A stretch of 64,000 nucleotides of DNA. It comes from Candidatus Sericytochromatia bacterium (GTDB lineage Bacteria > Cyanobacteriota > Sericytochromatia > UBA7694 > JACMQJ01). The notes under the pieces were generated by a model, which did no database searches, was not told where the DNA came from, and worked only from the letters and a program-made list of their open reading frames with translations. Both the position numbers and the translations under genes were made by a program. Shown here one piece after another: positions 37,268 to 46,287 of this stretch; the first letter of the stretch is position 1, and the number at the start of each line of letters is the position of its first letter. Where the stretch lies: the NCBI GenBank assembly GCA_026004035.1, contig BPII01000001.1, positions 126,312-190,311 on the forward strand, given 5' to 3'.

Positions 37268-38482
37268 TTGAAAAAATACTTACTTAACTATGCTGAAAAA
37301 GATATAAATCAAATAAATTTATCAAATATATATGATGAAGTTATAGTTATTCCAATTAAAAATGAATACAATGATATTATTGATTTAATAAATAATTTAT
37401 CAAAATTATCTTTAAAAATAAATTTATTAGTAATTTTAATAATAAATTCAAATGAATACTCCGAAACAAATAATAAATTTATTGAATATTTAGAATTACA
37501 AACAAATTCGAAAATAAACAATAGGAAATATTCATATGTATATTACCAAAATATGAATTTGTTAATAGTAAATTACTCTTATGAAAATAATTACTTTTCT
37601 AGTAAATATGGTGTTGGTTTAGCTAGGAAAATAGGATGTGATATTGCCTTAAAATTATATTTTGAAGGAAAAATTAAGTCTAATTTTATAAGATGTACCG
37701 ATGCTGATGTTATATTAAATGAAAATTATTTCAATATAACTCCTAATAGTAGTTATTCAATTATAAATTATCCATTTTATCATGTTGTTAATGATAATTC
37801 TATTTTTTCAAAAGCATTAATATTATATGAAATTTATCTCAGATACTATTATTTAGGTCTTAAATATTCTAATTCAAAATATTCATTTTGGACAATAGGA
37901 AGTTGTTTTGCAATAAATTTTAATGCTTATTCAAAAGTTAGAGGATTTCCTAAGGATAGAAAAGCAGGTGAAGATTTTTATATGATAAATAAATTATCTA
38001 AAGTAGGAAAAGTTTTTATCCCACAAAATAGCATTGTAAAAATAAAATGTAGAGAATCTAATAGAGTTCCTTTTGGGACAGGTATTTCAACTAAAAAAAT
38101 ATATGAAATTATAGTTAATAACCAAGAATATAAAATTTATAATCCAATAGTTTTTGATTATCTAAAAGAGTTTATATATCTATTAGATATTTTTTCTAAT
38201 ACAAAAGATTTTGATGTTTTTTCTAAAAATAGATTAATATATGAATTTATATCTAATTACAAATCAAAAATAAATAATATAATTAGTAATTCTAAAAACT
38301 TAAACTTGATAAATAATTTTTTTGATTCTTTTATGCAATTAAAGTTTATACACTACCTTTCAGATACTTATAAACCTATTAATTGGTTAGATGCCTTAAA
38401 AAAATCTAAATTTATTGAAAATATAGATAATGAGGATATATACTATATAAGAGATTTTTTATTTCAAAAAAGTTTAAGTTAA
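37268..38482 (+). CDS. GT-A fold glycosyltransferase
   Basis: This 404-residue protein starts from the TTG at 37268, 14 bases after the regulator, because no suitable ATG exists upstream of the conserved part. An early DEVIVIPIKNEYND is the typical N-terminal strand of family 2-like transferases. NFIRCTDADVILNE (about 138-151) contains the DxD that binds metal and nucleotide sugar. RKAGEDFYMINKLSKVG (about 232-248) holds the likely catalytic acidic pair. The rest is helical. There is no membrane helix of note. It probably adds a sugar to a surface glycan or lipid. The 3' end overlaps the 3' end of mglA by nine bases on the opposite strand. Confidence 0.8.
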   Translation: MKKYLLNYAEKDINQINLSNIYDEVIVIPIKNEYNDIIDLINNLSKLSLKINLLVILIINSNEYSETNNKFIEYLELQTNSKINNRKYSYVYYQNMNLLIVNYSYENNYFSSKYGVGLARKIGCDIALKLYFEGKIKSNFIRCTDADVILNENYFNITPNSSYSIINYPFYHVVNDNSIFSKALILYEIYLRYYYLGLKYSNSKYSFWTIGSCFAINFNAYSKVRGFPKDRKAGEDFYMINKLSKVGKVFIPQNSIVKIKCRESNRVPFGTGISTKKIYEIIVNNQEYKIYNPIVFDYLKEFIYLLDIFSNTKDFDVFSKNRLIYEFISNYKSKINNIISNSKNLNLINNFFDSFMQLKFIHYLSDTYKPINWLDALKKSKFIENIDNEDIYYIRDFLFQKSLS

Positions 38483-39052
38483 TCTATTAAGAACTTCCTT
38501 ACTTATTGCTTTTAAAGTATCGAAAACACCAATACCTTTATAAGCTACTGCTTCAAAGCTACGAACACCTCTAGTATTTAGTGTTCTTTCTAATACATCT
38601 AAGGGAGCTGCATTTGGTAAATCTCTTTTATTATATTGTAATACCCATGGTAAAGAATCTAATGTCATACTATATTCAGCTAAATTCTCTTCCATGTTTT
38701 TTAAGCTATCTATATTTTCTTGCATTTTTTCCATTTGAGAATCAGCAACAAAAACTATTCCATCTGCACCATTAAGAACTAGTTTTCTACTAGCATTGTA
38801 TTCTACTTGTCCAGGAACAGTATATAGGCTAAATTTTGTTCTAAATCCTTGAACACTTCCTAAGTCTAGTGGTAAAAAATCAAAAAATAAAGTTCTTTCA
38901 TTTGCTGTATTAAGAGAAACCATTTCACCTCTAATTTGAGGATTTAATGTTTTGTGAACATATTCTAAGTTTGTTGTTTTTCCACCTAGACCGGTACCAT
39001 AATAAACTATTTTACAATGAATTTCTCTACTAGAATAATTTATTAAAGCCAT
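38474..39052 (-). CDS. mglA: MglA-type Ras-like GTPase
   Basis: This 192-residue small GTPase has the P-loop GTGLGGKTTNL (about 19-29), a G3 region with YTVPGQVEYNASRKLVL (about 77), and VFVADSQ and YNKRDLP (NKxD, about 140). The sequence HCKIVYYGTGLGGKTTNLEY is characteristic of MglA, which sets cell polarity in Myxococcus. It is preceded 26 bases upstream by its likely GAP, MglB, and then by a PATAN gene and a methylase-like gene, all minus strand. It is intact. Confidence 0.95.
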   Translation of the reverse strand: MALINYSSREIHCKIVYYGTGLGGKTTNLEYVHKTLNPQIRGEMVSLNTANERTLFFDFLPLDLGSVQGFRTKFSLYTVPGQVEYNASRKLVLNGADGIVFVADSQMEKMQENIDSLKNMEENLAEYSMTLDSLPWVLQYNKRDLPNAAPLDVLERTLNTRGVRSFEAVAYKGIGVFDTLKAISKEVLNRLT

Positions 39053-39078
39053 TCTTTATTATCTCCATGTATTAATAA

Positions 39079-39498
39079 TTATTTCTTATGAAGCATAGCT
39101 AATATTTCATTACTTAAGGCTTCAGAAACTTCTTTTGTTTTTATTTTTACAATACCTAAAGAAGGACTTTCATCAAAAACAACTGTTAAAAGATCTTGAG
39201 TTTTTAATGCACATATATAAATATTTCTATTTTTACCTTGTTGATACATTACATTAAATTCAGTCTCTCCAACTAACTTTGCTATTTCTCTTGTAGAAGC
39301 AAATGCACCAGCAACTAATGCTGATAATGGCATTGTAAATGGTGTTTCTTCACCAACATTTGCTATCATTTGACCGCTTTTTTCTACAAGAATTATGTAT
39401 CTTGCTTTTGTATCTTCTCTTAATTTATTAAGAATATTTGTTATATTCTTAAGTCCTTCTGTAGTAACAATTAAACTACTTAACTGCGGATTTAACAT
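39079..39498 (-). CDS. mglB: MglB-type roadblock/LC7 protein
   Basis: This 139-residue protein has one roadblock/LC7 domain: TKARYIILVEKSGQMIANVG (about 31-50), ALVAGAFASTREIAKLVGE (about 61-79) and LLTVVFDESPSLGIVKI. MglB stimulates GTP hydrolysis by MglA. It lies 26 bases upstream of mglA and two bases downstream of the PATAN gene stop, within a single operon. Confidence 0.9.
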   Translation of the reverse strand: MLNPQLSSLIVTTEGLKNITNILNKLREDTKARYIILVEKSGQMIANVGEETPFTMPLSALVAGAFASTREIAKLVGETEFNVMYQQGKNRNIYICALKTQDLLTVVFDESPSLGIVKIKTKEVSEALSNEILAMLHKK

Positions 39499-39500
39499 CC

Positions 39501-40355
39501 CTATATCTCCTTATGTAAATCAATTATTAAAGCTTCTAAATTAAAACTTAATTTATCAGAAATATTTTTAATAAATTCATTACCATATATTTTAACAGAA
39601 TAACTAATTAATTCTTTTAAAAAAGATTTTAAATTTTTAATTTTTTTATCAAGTTTATAGCTAAATAACTCTATATTGTAGATTTTACCATTTTTAATTA
39701 TTAAATTCAAATTATTTAATAATATTAAATCTTTTATTTTTTTTTCTATATCGTTACTCATTTTAAGACCGCTTATAGATACAAACTCTGAATATACATT
39801 ATTAGCTATATTTAATAAATTGCTATAAGTAACTTCACTATTTGTTTCTTCTATTTTAATGATATTATTATCTATAAAATTTTTTAATAATTTTATAAAT
39901 TCTGAAACATTATATTTACTCAACTCGAAGAATTCTAATATTGATAAATTCTTATCCTTTAAGTGTTCTAAAATCTTATAATTTTCATCATTTTTTAACA
40001 AAGTTATTTTAGAGTTCAAATACAAATTTAAGTCATTTAAATTTTTTATAAATTCTTTTTTTAAAGATATTTCTTTTATTAACTCATAAATATCTTTATT
40101 TATTTTTATTTCTATGTTAGAAGTATCCTTTTCTACAAAATTAAAAGTTCCATCTTCTTTCAAAGATAAATTAAAAAGTAATTCTTCATTATTCAAATCA
40201 TCGTTATAAGCATTTATAATATTACCATTATAAAAAACAATAAAAGATTTAATGTTATCAGTGTCTATTTCTAAAATACCATTTTTATTTGTTTGTGATA
40301 TTATACTTATCAAATCATTAAAGTTAAAATCTTTTAAATTACCATTTTTTAACAT
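39501..40355 (-). CDS. PATAN (DUF4388) domain protein of the mgl operon
   Basis: This 284-residue protein has the PATAN pattern at its N-terminus: LKNGNLKDFNFNDLISIISQ, then NGILEIDTDNIKSFIVFYNG and FNFVEKDTSNIEIKI (residues 1-95). The rest is helical and rich in Asn, Lys and Leu, with a winged-helix-like stretch at about 135-170 (ILEFFELSKYNVSEFIKLLK). It overlaps the upstream methylase-like gene by one base and is two bases from mglB. It could be an adaptor for MglA/MglB. Confidence 0.8.
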   Translation of the reverse strand: MLKNGNLKDFNFNDLISIISQTNKNGILEIDTDNIKSFIVFYNGNIINAYNDDLNNEELLFNLSLKEDGTFNFVEKDTSNIEIKINKDIYELIKEISLKKEFIKNLNDLNLYLNSKITLLKNDENYKILEHLKDKNLSILEFFELSKYNVSEFIKLLKNFIDNNIIKIEETNSEVTYSNLLNIANNVYSEFVSISGLKMSNDIEKKIKDLILLNNLNLIIKNGKIYNIELFSYKLDKKIKNLKSFLKELISYSVKIYGNEFIKNISDKLSFNLEALIIDLHKEI

Positions 40356-41314
40356 TATTGTACCGCTATAATAATGCCTTCTTTTGTTATAGATGTCCCT
40401 GCTGCTGTAGGGTAAGGTATTTCTAACTCAACATTTTTAGTTATAGTTCTATATTTTTGAACTAATTCTAATAAATCTTCTTTATTAGGTAAAATTTGAT
40501 CATTATAAGAAATAATCCAGACCCTATTATTTACAACTTGCGATAAAAAAGAATCTATTGCATTCATATATGTTTCCTTATCTGTAAATGTTTCTCCTAA
40601 TTTAGGATATTCAACTTTATTTATAACTCCTTCAAGATTTATTTGACTTACCCTTCTTGTCCAACATTCCCATAAATAAAATCTCATATTGTAGTTTCTA
40701 AAGCCTTCTTTAGAAGGAAAATACATATAGACAGCTTCAGTTCCTATTTGACTAGCTATTTCATAAGAATCATAATAATAACAAAAGTTTGGCATCCCAT
40801 TATCAAAAACCATTCTATTAATATTATTGACATAGTAAGCTAATATATCGTTAGGAGATACATTTTTAGTTTGAAAATACCTTTTATTATAAGTTATCCA
40901 ATAAGATATTGTTAAATAAACCGCTACATATAGCAATGCTCTTTCTTCATCACTAATATTTAGCAAACTTATATTAGTACTCCATTTCTCAAGACTTCTA
41001 CATTCATCAGGTGTAAAGTAACTATCAGCCCATTCTCCAAAAACAGAAGCAATTGTAGATTCTGTATATAAAACTTTTTCTAAAACATCTTGGTTAATAT
41101 AAACTCCTTTATTTTCTACTAATGCTTTATTCCACCAGTAATTACACTGTAGTATATCACTTGTTATAACTTGAAGACCATTTTTTTTGAAGAAAGTAGC
41201 TAATTTCGGAATACCACTAAATGGATCATATACAGATGTTATTTGCAAATCTAGTATATTCTCCCATATCCAAGATGGAATTATTCTTTTTTCTTTTTCG
41301 TTAATTTCAAACAT
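40355..41314 (-). CDS. D12-class methyltransferase-like protein with degenerate catalytic motif
   Basis: In this 319-residue protein the beginning DPFSGIPKLATFFKKNGLQV, followed by ITSDI (about 30-54), reads as a Rossmann-type SAM-binding motif I similar to that of adenine methylases of the Dam/D12 class. The segment VWIISYND (about 272) resembles the last strand of that fold. Where DPPY should stand, the sequence reads VYMYFPSKEGF (about 193), so catalysis as a standard N6-adenine methylase is doubtful. It is first in the operon with PATAN, mglB and mglA and overlaps the PATAN gene by one base. The family call rests on pattern only. Confidence 0.55.
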   Translation of the reverse strand: MFEINEKEKRIIPSWIWENILDLQITSVYDPFSGIPKLATFFKKNGLQVITSDILQCNYWWNKALVENKGVYINQDVLEKVLYTESTIASVFGEWADSYFTPDECRSLEKWSTNISLLNISDEERALLYVAVYLTISYWITYNKRYFQTKNVSPNDILAYYVNNINRMVFDNGMPNFCYYYDSYEIASQIGTEAVYMYFPSKEGFRNYNMRFYLWECWTRRVSQINLEGVINKVEYPKLGETFTDKETYMNAIDSFLSQVVNNRVWIISYNDQILPNKEDLLELVQKYRTITKNVELEIPYPTAAGTSITKEGIIIAVQ

Positions 41315-41403
41315 ATTTTAAAAATAAAATTATTATTATATTATAATACTATTTTCATATTATTTTAATAGGTGTTCAAAATTACAATTCTTTTTACATT
41401 AAT

Positions 41404-42105
41404 TTAACTACCAAAAATATCTTCAGATTTTTTAAATAAAATCCATGAAGTTAGTATATATTTATCATCTGATATAGGAATATTTCCTTTATGAGTATGA
41501 GTAAAACCACAAGGAGCTATTAACATAGTTCCAGCAGTTGGTTTAAAACTTTTTTCTTGATAATAAAAAACAGTTTCTCCACCTTCTTTTACATCGTTTA
41601 AGTAATACATAAATAAAACTACTCTATGAAGTGCTGTTCTTTCTTTATCACCTGCTTTAGGATAAATTTCAGAGTGCCAATGATGATAACCACCTTTACC
41701 TTTATCATATTTTTGAAGATTAATATTACCTACATAATAAAGTGTTTCTATAAGAGCTCTTAAAGTATTATCATTAAAGGTTTCTAATAATTCTTTTGTT
41801 AATTTTATATTTTTACCAGTTTTAGGATCTGGTAAGAATAGTGATATTGATCCTGTTAATAGAAAGATATATTTTCTTACATATTGAGTAAAATATTTTA
41901 GCGTAATATCTACTATTTTATCATTAAAGTGTTTCCATTCAGGTTCTAGTGATATTGTAATATCCAAACTATCCTTTTCATTTATATTAATTCCTTGGCC
42001 TGTTCTACCTGGTGATTTTTTATTACTTTTTTCAAACTTTAATATTAATTGCTGACAAAACTCTTTACTTATAGCATTTTCATATTTTTCTATAAAATCA
42101 ATCAT
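41404..42105 (-). CDS. 2-Oxoglutarate/Fe(II) dioxygenase (prolyl 4-hydroxylase-like)
   Basis: This 233-residue double-stranded beta-helix protein has likely iron ligands in HHWHSEIY (His and Glu, about 141-143) and FTHTHKG (second His, about 205). KYILTSW (about 219) supplies the Lys that binds 2-oxoglutarate. YLNDVKEGGETVFYYQE and FKPTAGTMLIAP are typical of prolyl 4-hydroxylase and PKHD-type oxygenases. The proximal ligand is Glu where Asp is commoner. It starts two bases after the stop of nuoL on the same strand, which suggests a shared transcript with complex I genes. The substrate is unknown. Confidence 0.85.
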   Translation of the reverse strand: MIDFIEKYENAISKEFCQQLILKFEKSNKKSPGRTGQGININEKDSLDITISLEPEWKHFNDKIVDITLKYFTQYVRKYIFLLTGSISLFLPDPKTGKNIKLTKELLETFNDNTLRALIETLYYVGNINLQKYDKGKGGYHHWHSEIYPKAGDKERTALHRVVLFMYYLNDVKEGGETVFYYQEKSFKPTAGTMLIAPCGFTHTHKGNIPISDDKYILTSWILFKKSEDIFGS

Positions 42106-42107
42106 AT

Positions 42108-44024
42108 TTAAAAAATACTAATTAAAAATATTATAAACATTCCAAAAATCATAAAATAAGCATAGTGTCTTACTATTCCCGACTGAATATCTCTAAAAGC
42201 ATAAGACATTGCTGAATACAATTTTGATATCCCATTAACAAATCCGTCTATTAAGTATTTATCTATAACAAATAGAATATTATTAGAAATAAAATATAAA
42301 GGTTTTATAATTATATCTCTATAAACTTCGTCAAAATACCATTTATTATAAGACATTTTATATATAGGTTTTAATTTAGGATTATTATATAAATTTTCTA
42401 CAATATTATTTTTTACTACATAAAAATAATAAGCTGATGATATACCTAATATAGCAATTAGAACGGATATAAACATTAAAACAATTTCCATTGAGTTTTG
42501 ATAATGTTGTATTTCATTTTGTTTTACTATAATAGGACTTAACCAACTTTCAAATAAACTTGAATGTGGAATACCTAAAAAACCTACTATTGTTGAAAAT
42601 ACGGCTAATATTATTAATGGTATTATCATAAATATAGGTGACTCATGTATATGGGATATAATATTTTCATCTTTAATTCTTAAATTACCAAAAAATACAA
42701 CAAAAAATAATCTTGACATATAAAAAGCAGTTAAAAATGATGTGAATAAAGCAATTATATAGAATAAAATATTACCACTTTCAAAGACTTTCCAAAGTAT
42801 CTCATCTTTACTAAAAAATCCTGCAAAAGGTGGTATTCCTGATATAGCTAATGTACCTATACAAAAGGTTATAGCTGTTATCTTCATTTTGGAAAATAAG
42901 CCTCCCATTTTCCAAATATTTTGTTCATTACTCATAGCATGAATAACTGAACCAGAACCTAAAAATAATAAAGCTTTAAAAAATGCATGTGTAAATAAAT
43001 GAAATGTTCCAGCTGTATATGCTCCAATACCAACTCCTAAAAACATATATCCTAATTGACTAACAGTAGAATATGCTAAAACTTTTTTTATATCATCTTG
43101 AGTTATTGCAACAGTTGCAGCAAAAAATGCTGTAAATAAACCAATACTTGCTACTATTGATAAAGTAAAAGGTGATAATGAATATAAAACATTTAATCTA
43201 ACTATCATGTATATTCCTGCTGTAACCATTGTTGCTGCATGTATTAAAGCACTTACCGGTGTAGGTCCAGCCATAGCATCTGGTAACCAAACATGTAAAG
43301 GTATTTGTGCTGATTTTCCCATTGCTCCTACAAATAAAAGTAATGTTATTAAAGTAATTATTTCAAGATTCATTTCTGATACTTTTTGATTTATATCAAT
43401 AAAATCTAATGTTCCAATTTGCCAAAATATTAAAAATATTCCAATTAAAAAACCTAAATCCCCTATTCTATTTGTAATAAAAGCTTTATTTCCAGCAATT
43501 GCTTTCTCTTTATCTTGAAACCAAAAGCCTATAAGTAAGTATGAACATAGCCCTACCCCTTCCCAACCTAAAAACATTAAAGGTAAATTTTTAGCAAGAA
43601 CTAATATTAGCATTGAAAATGTAAATAAGTTAAGATATGAAAAATACCTTGCAAAACCTCTATCATTATGCATGTAAGAGATTGAGTAGATATGTATAAG
43701 AGAACCTATAAAAGTAATAACTATTGTCATCATAGATGATAAAGGATCAAGCATAAGCTCAAAATCAACATTCAAATAACCAGAACTTATCCAATTGTAA
43801 AAATTGTAAGTTATTAATTTTTCTTCTAAATTATTCAATGAAAGGAAAAACATTAACGAAATTAAAAAAGAAATTATAGGGGTTGCACAAGAGATAAAAG
43901 AAACTAAATTTTCATTTATCTTATAATTAGTTTTTTCTGAATTTAATAATGAATATAGACCGGATATTATTGATCCAATTAAGGGTAATAATGGAATTAA
44001 TAATAAAAATTTACTATCTATCAT
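42108..44024 (-). CDS. nuoL: NADH-quinone oxidoreductase subunit L
   Basis: This 638-residue, multi-spanning antiporter-like subunit of complex I pumps protons as quinone is reduced. Conserved blocks are GWEGVGLCSYLLIGFW (about 154), VGAMGKSAQIPLHVWLPDAM (about 231), PTPVSALIHAATMVTAG (about 255) and FHLFTHAFFKALLFLGSG (about 335). It includes the essential Glu in GWEGVG, Lys in GKSAQ and the Lys in HAFFKALLF. The C-terminal part has the long lateral helix expected of NuoL. nuoM and nuoN do not follow; a 2OG oxygenase gene does. The ORF is intact. Confidence 0.96.
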   Translation of the reverse strand: MIDSKFLLLIPLLPLIGSIISGLYSLLNSEKTNYKINENLVSFISCATPIISFLISLMFFLSLNNLEEKLITYNFYNWISSGYLNVDFELMLDPLSSMMTIVITFIGSLIHIYSISYMHNDRGFARYFSYLNLFTFSMLILVLAKNLPLMFLGWEGVGLCSYLLIGFWFQDKEKAIAGNKAFITNRIGDLGFLIGIFLIFWQIGTLDFIDINQKVSEMNLEIITLITLLLFVGAMGKSAQIPLHVWLPDAMAGPTPVSALIHAATMVTAGIYMIVRLNVLYSLSPFTLSIVASIGLFTAFFAATVAITQDDIKKVLAYSTVSQLGYMFLGVGIGAYTAGTFHLFTHAFFKALLFLGSGSVIHAMSNEQNIWKMGGLFSKMKITAITFCIGTLAISGIPPFAGFFSKDEILWKVFESGNILFYIIALFTSFLTAFYMSRLFFVVFFGNLRIKDENIISHIHESPIFMIIPLIILAVFSTIVGFLGIPHSSLFESWLSPIIVKQNEIQHYQNSMEIVLMFISVLIAILGISSAYYFYVVKNNIVENLYNNPKLKPIYKMSYNKWYFDEVYRDIIIKPLYFISNNILFVIDKYLIDGFVNGISKLYSAMSYAFRDIQSGIVRHYAYFMIFGMFIIFLISIF

Positions 44025-44029
44025 ATTTA

Positions 44030-44332
44030 TTACCCTTTCATGATATTGAAATCATCTATGTTTAATGATTCTTTATTTTTGAAAATAAGTATTACTATAG
44101 ATAAACCTATTGCAGCTTCAGCAGCAGCTACAGCTATTACTAGAAAAACTATTGCTTGTCCTGTCAAATCTTCAAAAAATCTTGAAAAAGTAACAAAAGT
44201 TAAATTAACAGAGTTAAGCATTAATTCTATTGACATAAAAATTATAAATAAATTTTTTCTTGTAAGAACTCCTAATACTCCTATAAAGAAAAGGATTGCA
44301 CTTACTATTAAATAATCTTGTGTAGATATCAT
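44030..44332 (-). CDS. nuoK: NADH-quinone oxidoreductase subunit K
   Basis: This 100-residue protein has three membrane helices. Helix 2 contains [14 protein letters not shown] with the conserved Glu, and helix 3 has [20 protein letters not shown] with the second Glu. Length and pattern are exactly those of NuoK. It overlaps nuoJ by one base and is five bases from nuoL. Confidence 0.95.
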   Translation of the reverse strand: MISTQDYLIVSAILFFIGVLGVLTRKNLFIIFMSIELMLNSVNLTFVTFSRFFEDLTGQAIVFLVIAVAAAEAAIGLSIVILIFKNKESLNIDDFNIMKG

Positions 44333-44850
44333 TATATTTTCCTCTTTGCTAAAACTACAACTCCTAATAAAGCTATTAGAAGTAATATAGATACAATTTC
44401 AAAAGGTAATGTATATTTTGTAAATAAAAATAAACCTAAAGATTTTATACTACCAAAATCTGATGATATATCTTGAAAATAATATGTTTCATATAATTCT
44501 ATTGATAAGTAAATTATAAAAAACATAGGTAATAATAACAAAGAAGAAAAAATTACTCTCTTTTTTATATTATCTTCTTTAGGTAAATTTTCTTCTTTTA
44601 CATTTAAAAGCATTATAGAAAAAATAATTAATGACATTATAGCACCAGCATAAACAAGAATTTGAATAACAAAAAGTAATTTTGCTGATAATAAACCATA
44701 TAATCCTGACAAAGCTATAAATGTTATTACTAAACATAAAGCTGAAGATAGTGGATGTTTTCTTGTTATCATAAATAACGCAGATATAACTGCTATTAAA
44801 GAAAATATCCAAAAAAATATTGTATTTGCTATCATTAAAAAACCAAACAA
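44332..44850 (-). CDS. nuoJ: NADH-quinone oxidoreductase subunit J
   Basis: This 172-residue protein has five membrane helices. [20 protein letters not shown] and [20 protein letters not shown] are the core of NuoJ, including the conserved YAGAIM loop. It heads the nuoJ-K-L operon on the minus strand. There is no nuoI or nuoH upstream: a divergent gene starts at 45005 instead, so the complex I genes are split in this genome. Confidence 0.93.
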   Translation of the reverse strand: MFGFLMIANTIFFWIFSLIAVISALFMITRKHPLSSALCLVITFIALSGLYGLLSAKLLFVIQILVYAGAIMSLIIFSIMLLNVKEENLPKEDNIKKRVIFSSLLLLPMFFIIYLSIELYETYYFQDISSDFGSIKSLGLFLFTKYTLPFEIVSILLLIALLGVVVLAKRKI

Positions 44851-44952
44851 ATTTTTACTTAAGTATATATTATATTTTAGTTTTTATAAAATAATTTTCT
44901 ATTTTAAAAATATTAATCATAATTAAATCAATCTAAGTTATTTTCTATAACT

Positions 44953-44981
44953 TTGACAAGTTTTTTTTATTACTATATAAT
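44953..44981 (+). promoter_or_regulatory. Perfect consensus sigma-70 promoter
   Basis: TTGACA (44953-44958), a 17-base spacer, and TATAAT (44976-44981): all twelve bases match the consensus. The gene start is 24 bases downstream, with GAGGAAG (44991-44997) as ribosome binding site. Expression should be strong. It drives the three-gene unit beginning at 45005. Confidence 0.85.
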
Positions 44982-45004
44982 TAATAAAAAGAGGAAGTTT
45001 TATT

Positions 45005-45559
45005 ATGTTTGTAAAAAATATTTCTCATAACTACGGAATAAAGAAACAATTATTATTAGTATTAAATGATGAAAATTCTTCTCAAAGTTTTTCTATAGGT
45101 ATAAATAAAAATGATTTAACACTTTCATTTTTAAATAACTTATTAAATTTATATAAAAATTCTAATGATGAATCTTTTAAATCAGTTTTAGCAACTACTT
45201 TTTACCAAAATCTTTCTAGTAAAGAAAGAGAATTAATAAATTATTTAAAAGAAAATCCTAATTCATTAAGTAATGCTAAAATAATTATTGAAGAGATTCA
45301 AGAAGAAACAACTTTGTATAGTTTAAGTAAAGATTATACTCAAGCATATCTTGACGAATTAAAAATGCTAGAAGAACTTGATTTTAAAATAAGAGAATTA
45401 AAAAAATATTATAGAAAAATGGAAAAAATATCAGGTAATTTACCAATGAATGAATTAATAGAAGAAGTTAAAGGAACAAATTCTAAACTAAGTAATTTTC
45501 ATATAACTAATATAGAAAGATTAAACTCATATAGATTTCATGCACCACTTTTTAACTAA
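45005..45559 (+). CDS. Unknown cytosolic protein with coiled coil
   Basis: This 184-residue protein has no signal or membrane segment. The N-terminus (VKNISHNYGIKKQLLLVLND) looks like a small beta domain. Residues 95-155 form a charged helix (TQAYLDELKMLEELDFKIRE). No family is recognised. Transcribed from the perfect promoter at 44953, it is the first of three coupled genes, of which the third is a microcompartment vertex-type protein. The stop shares one base with the next start. Confidence 0.7.
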   Translation: MFVKNISHNYGIKKQLLLVLNDENSSQSFSIGINKNDLTLSFLNNLLNLYKNSNDESFKSVLATTFYQNLSSKERELINYLKENPNSLSNAKIIIEEIQEETTLYSLSKDYTQAYLDELKMLEELDFKIRELKKYYRKMEKISGNLPMNELIEEVKGTNSKLSNFHITNIERLNSYRFHAPLFN

Positions 45560-46275
45560 TGAAGAAAATATATTTTTTAACATTGCTTTCACTAATATTT
45601 TCATGTTCTATATATAAAAAAGAGGAAAATAATTTAAATTTAATAGAAAGTGTTAATAAACTAAATGTAACTTTATTGATAGAACAAAAAAAAACATCTG
45701 GTGAGTTAATATCAATAGGTCCAAAAGCAGTTAAAAAATTAGCAATAAATGGATTTGAATTGCCATTAACAAAGTTATTAGAAGAACAACTTAAAATAAA
45801 TATTAGTGATATAACTGTAGGTAAGCATGAATTAGAATTATCTTTATATATTTTAAATCAAGATTTAAAAATACCTATTATTATTCCTAATGTAGGTATA
45901 AACAACATTCTTTTTCTTATGAGATTAAATATAGATGAAAAAACTAAAGACTTAATTAAATTAGAGTATGGCTACGATTTTGATAATAATAATATAATTG
46001 ATTTTGATAGAGGTATATTTGAAACAACAGATGCAAAAACATTTTTTGTAAATTTACCAAACAATCAAAAATTAGAAATAAGTACAGCTTTTGATAAAAT
46101 TATAAATACATCTGAAAATAATGTTATACCTCCTGGTGCAGTTCCTTATAATCCACCACAAAGTATAGATACTAATATTTCTCAAAAAAATGATTTAAAT
46201 ATACCAAAACCTATTATAAATAATGATAATATATATCCTATATTACCAGTAGAAGATGATAAAAAAGAAAATTAA
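45559..46275 (+). CDS. Lipoprotein of unknown function
   Basis: This 238-residue protein starts MKKIYFLTLLSLIFSC, a lipoprotein signal with lipobox IFSC. The mature protein begins SIYKKEENNLNLIES. The body (40-175) appears to be beta-rich (LTKLLEEQLKINISDITV, LSLYILNQDLKIPIIIPNVG), including a segment DFDNNNIIDFDRG (about 152) that resembles a calcium-binding loop. The C-terminal 60 residues are Pro/Asn-rich and disordered. It overlaps the previous gene by one base (TAATG) and lies 12 bases before the EutN-type gene. Confidence 0.8.
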   Translation: MKKIYFLTLLSLIFSCSIYKKEENNLNLIESVNKLNVTLLIEQKKTSGELISIGPKAVKKLAINGFELPLTKLLEEQLKINISDITVGKHELELSLYILNQDLKIPIIIPNVGINNILFLMRLNIDEKTKDLIKLEYGYDFDNNNIIDFDRGIFETTDAKTFFVNLPNNQKLEISTAFDKIINTSENNVIPPGAVPYNPPQSIDTNISQKNDLNIPKPIINNDNIYPILPVEDDKKEN

Positions 46276-46287
46276 AAAGGAATTTTT

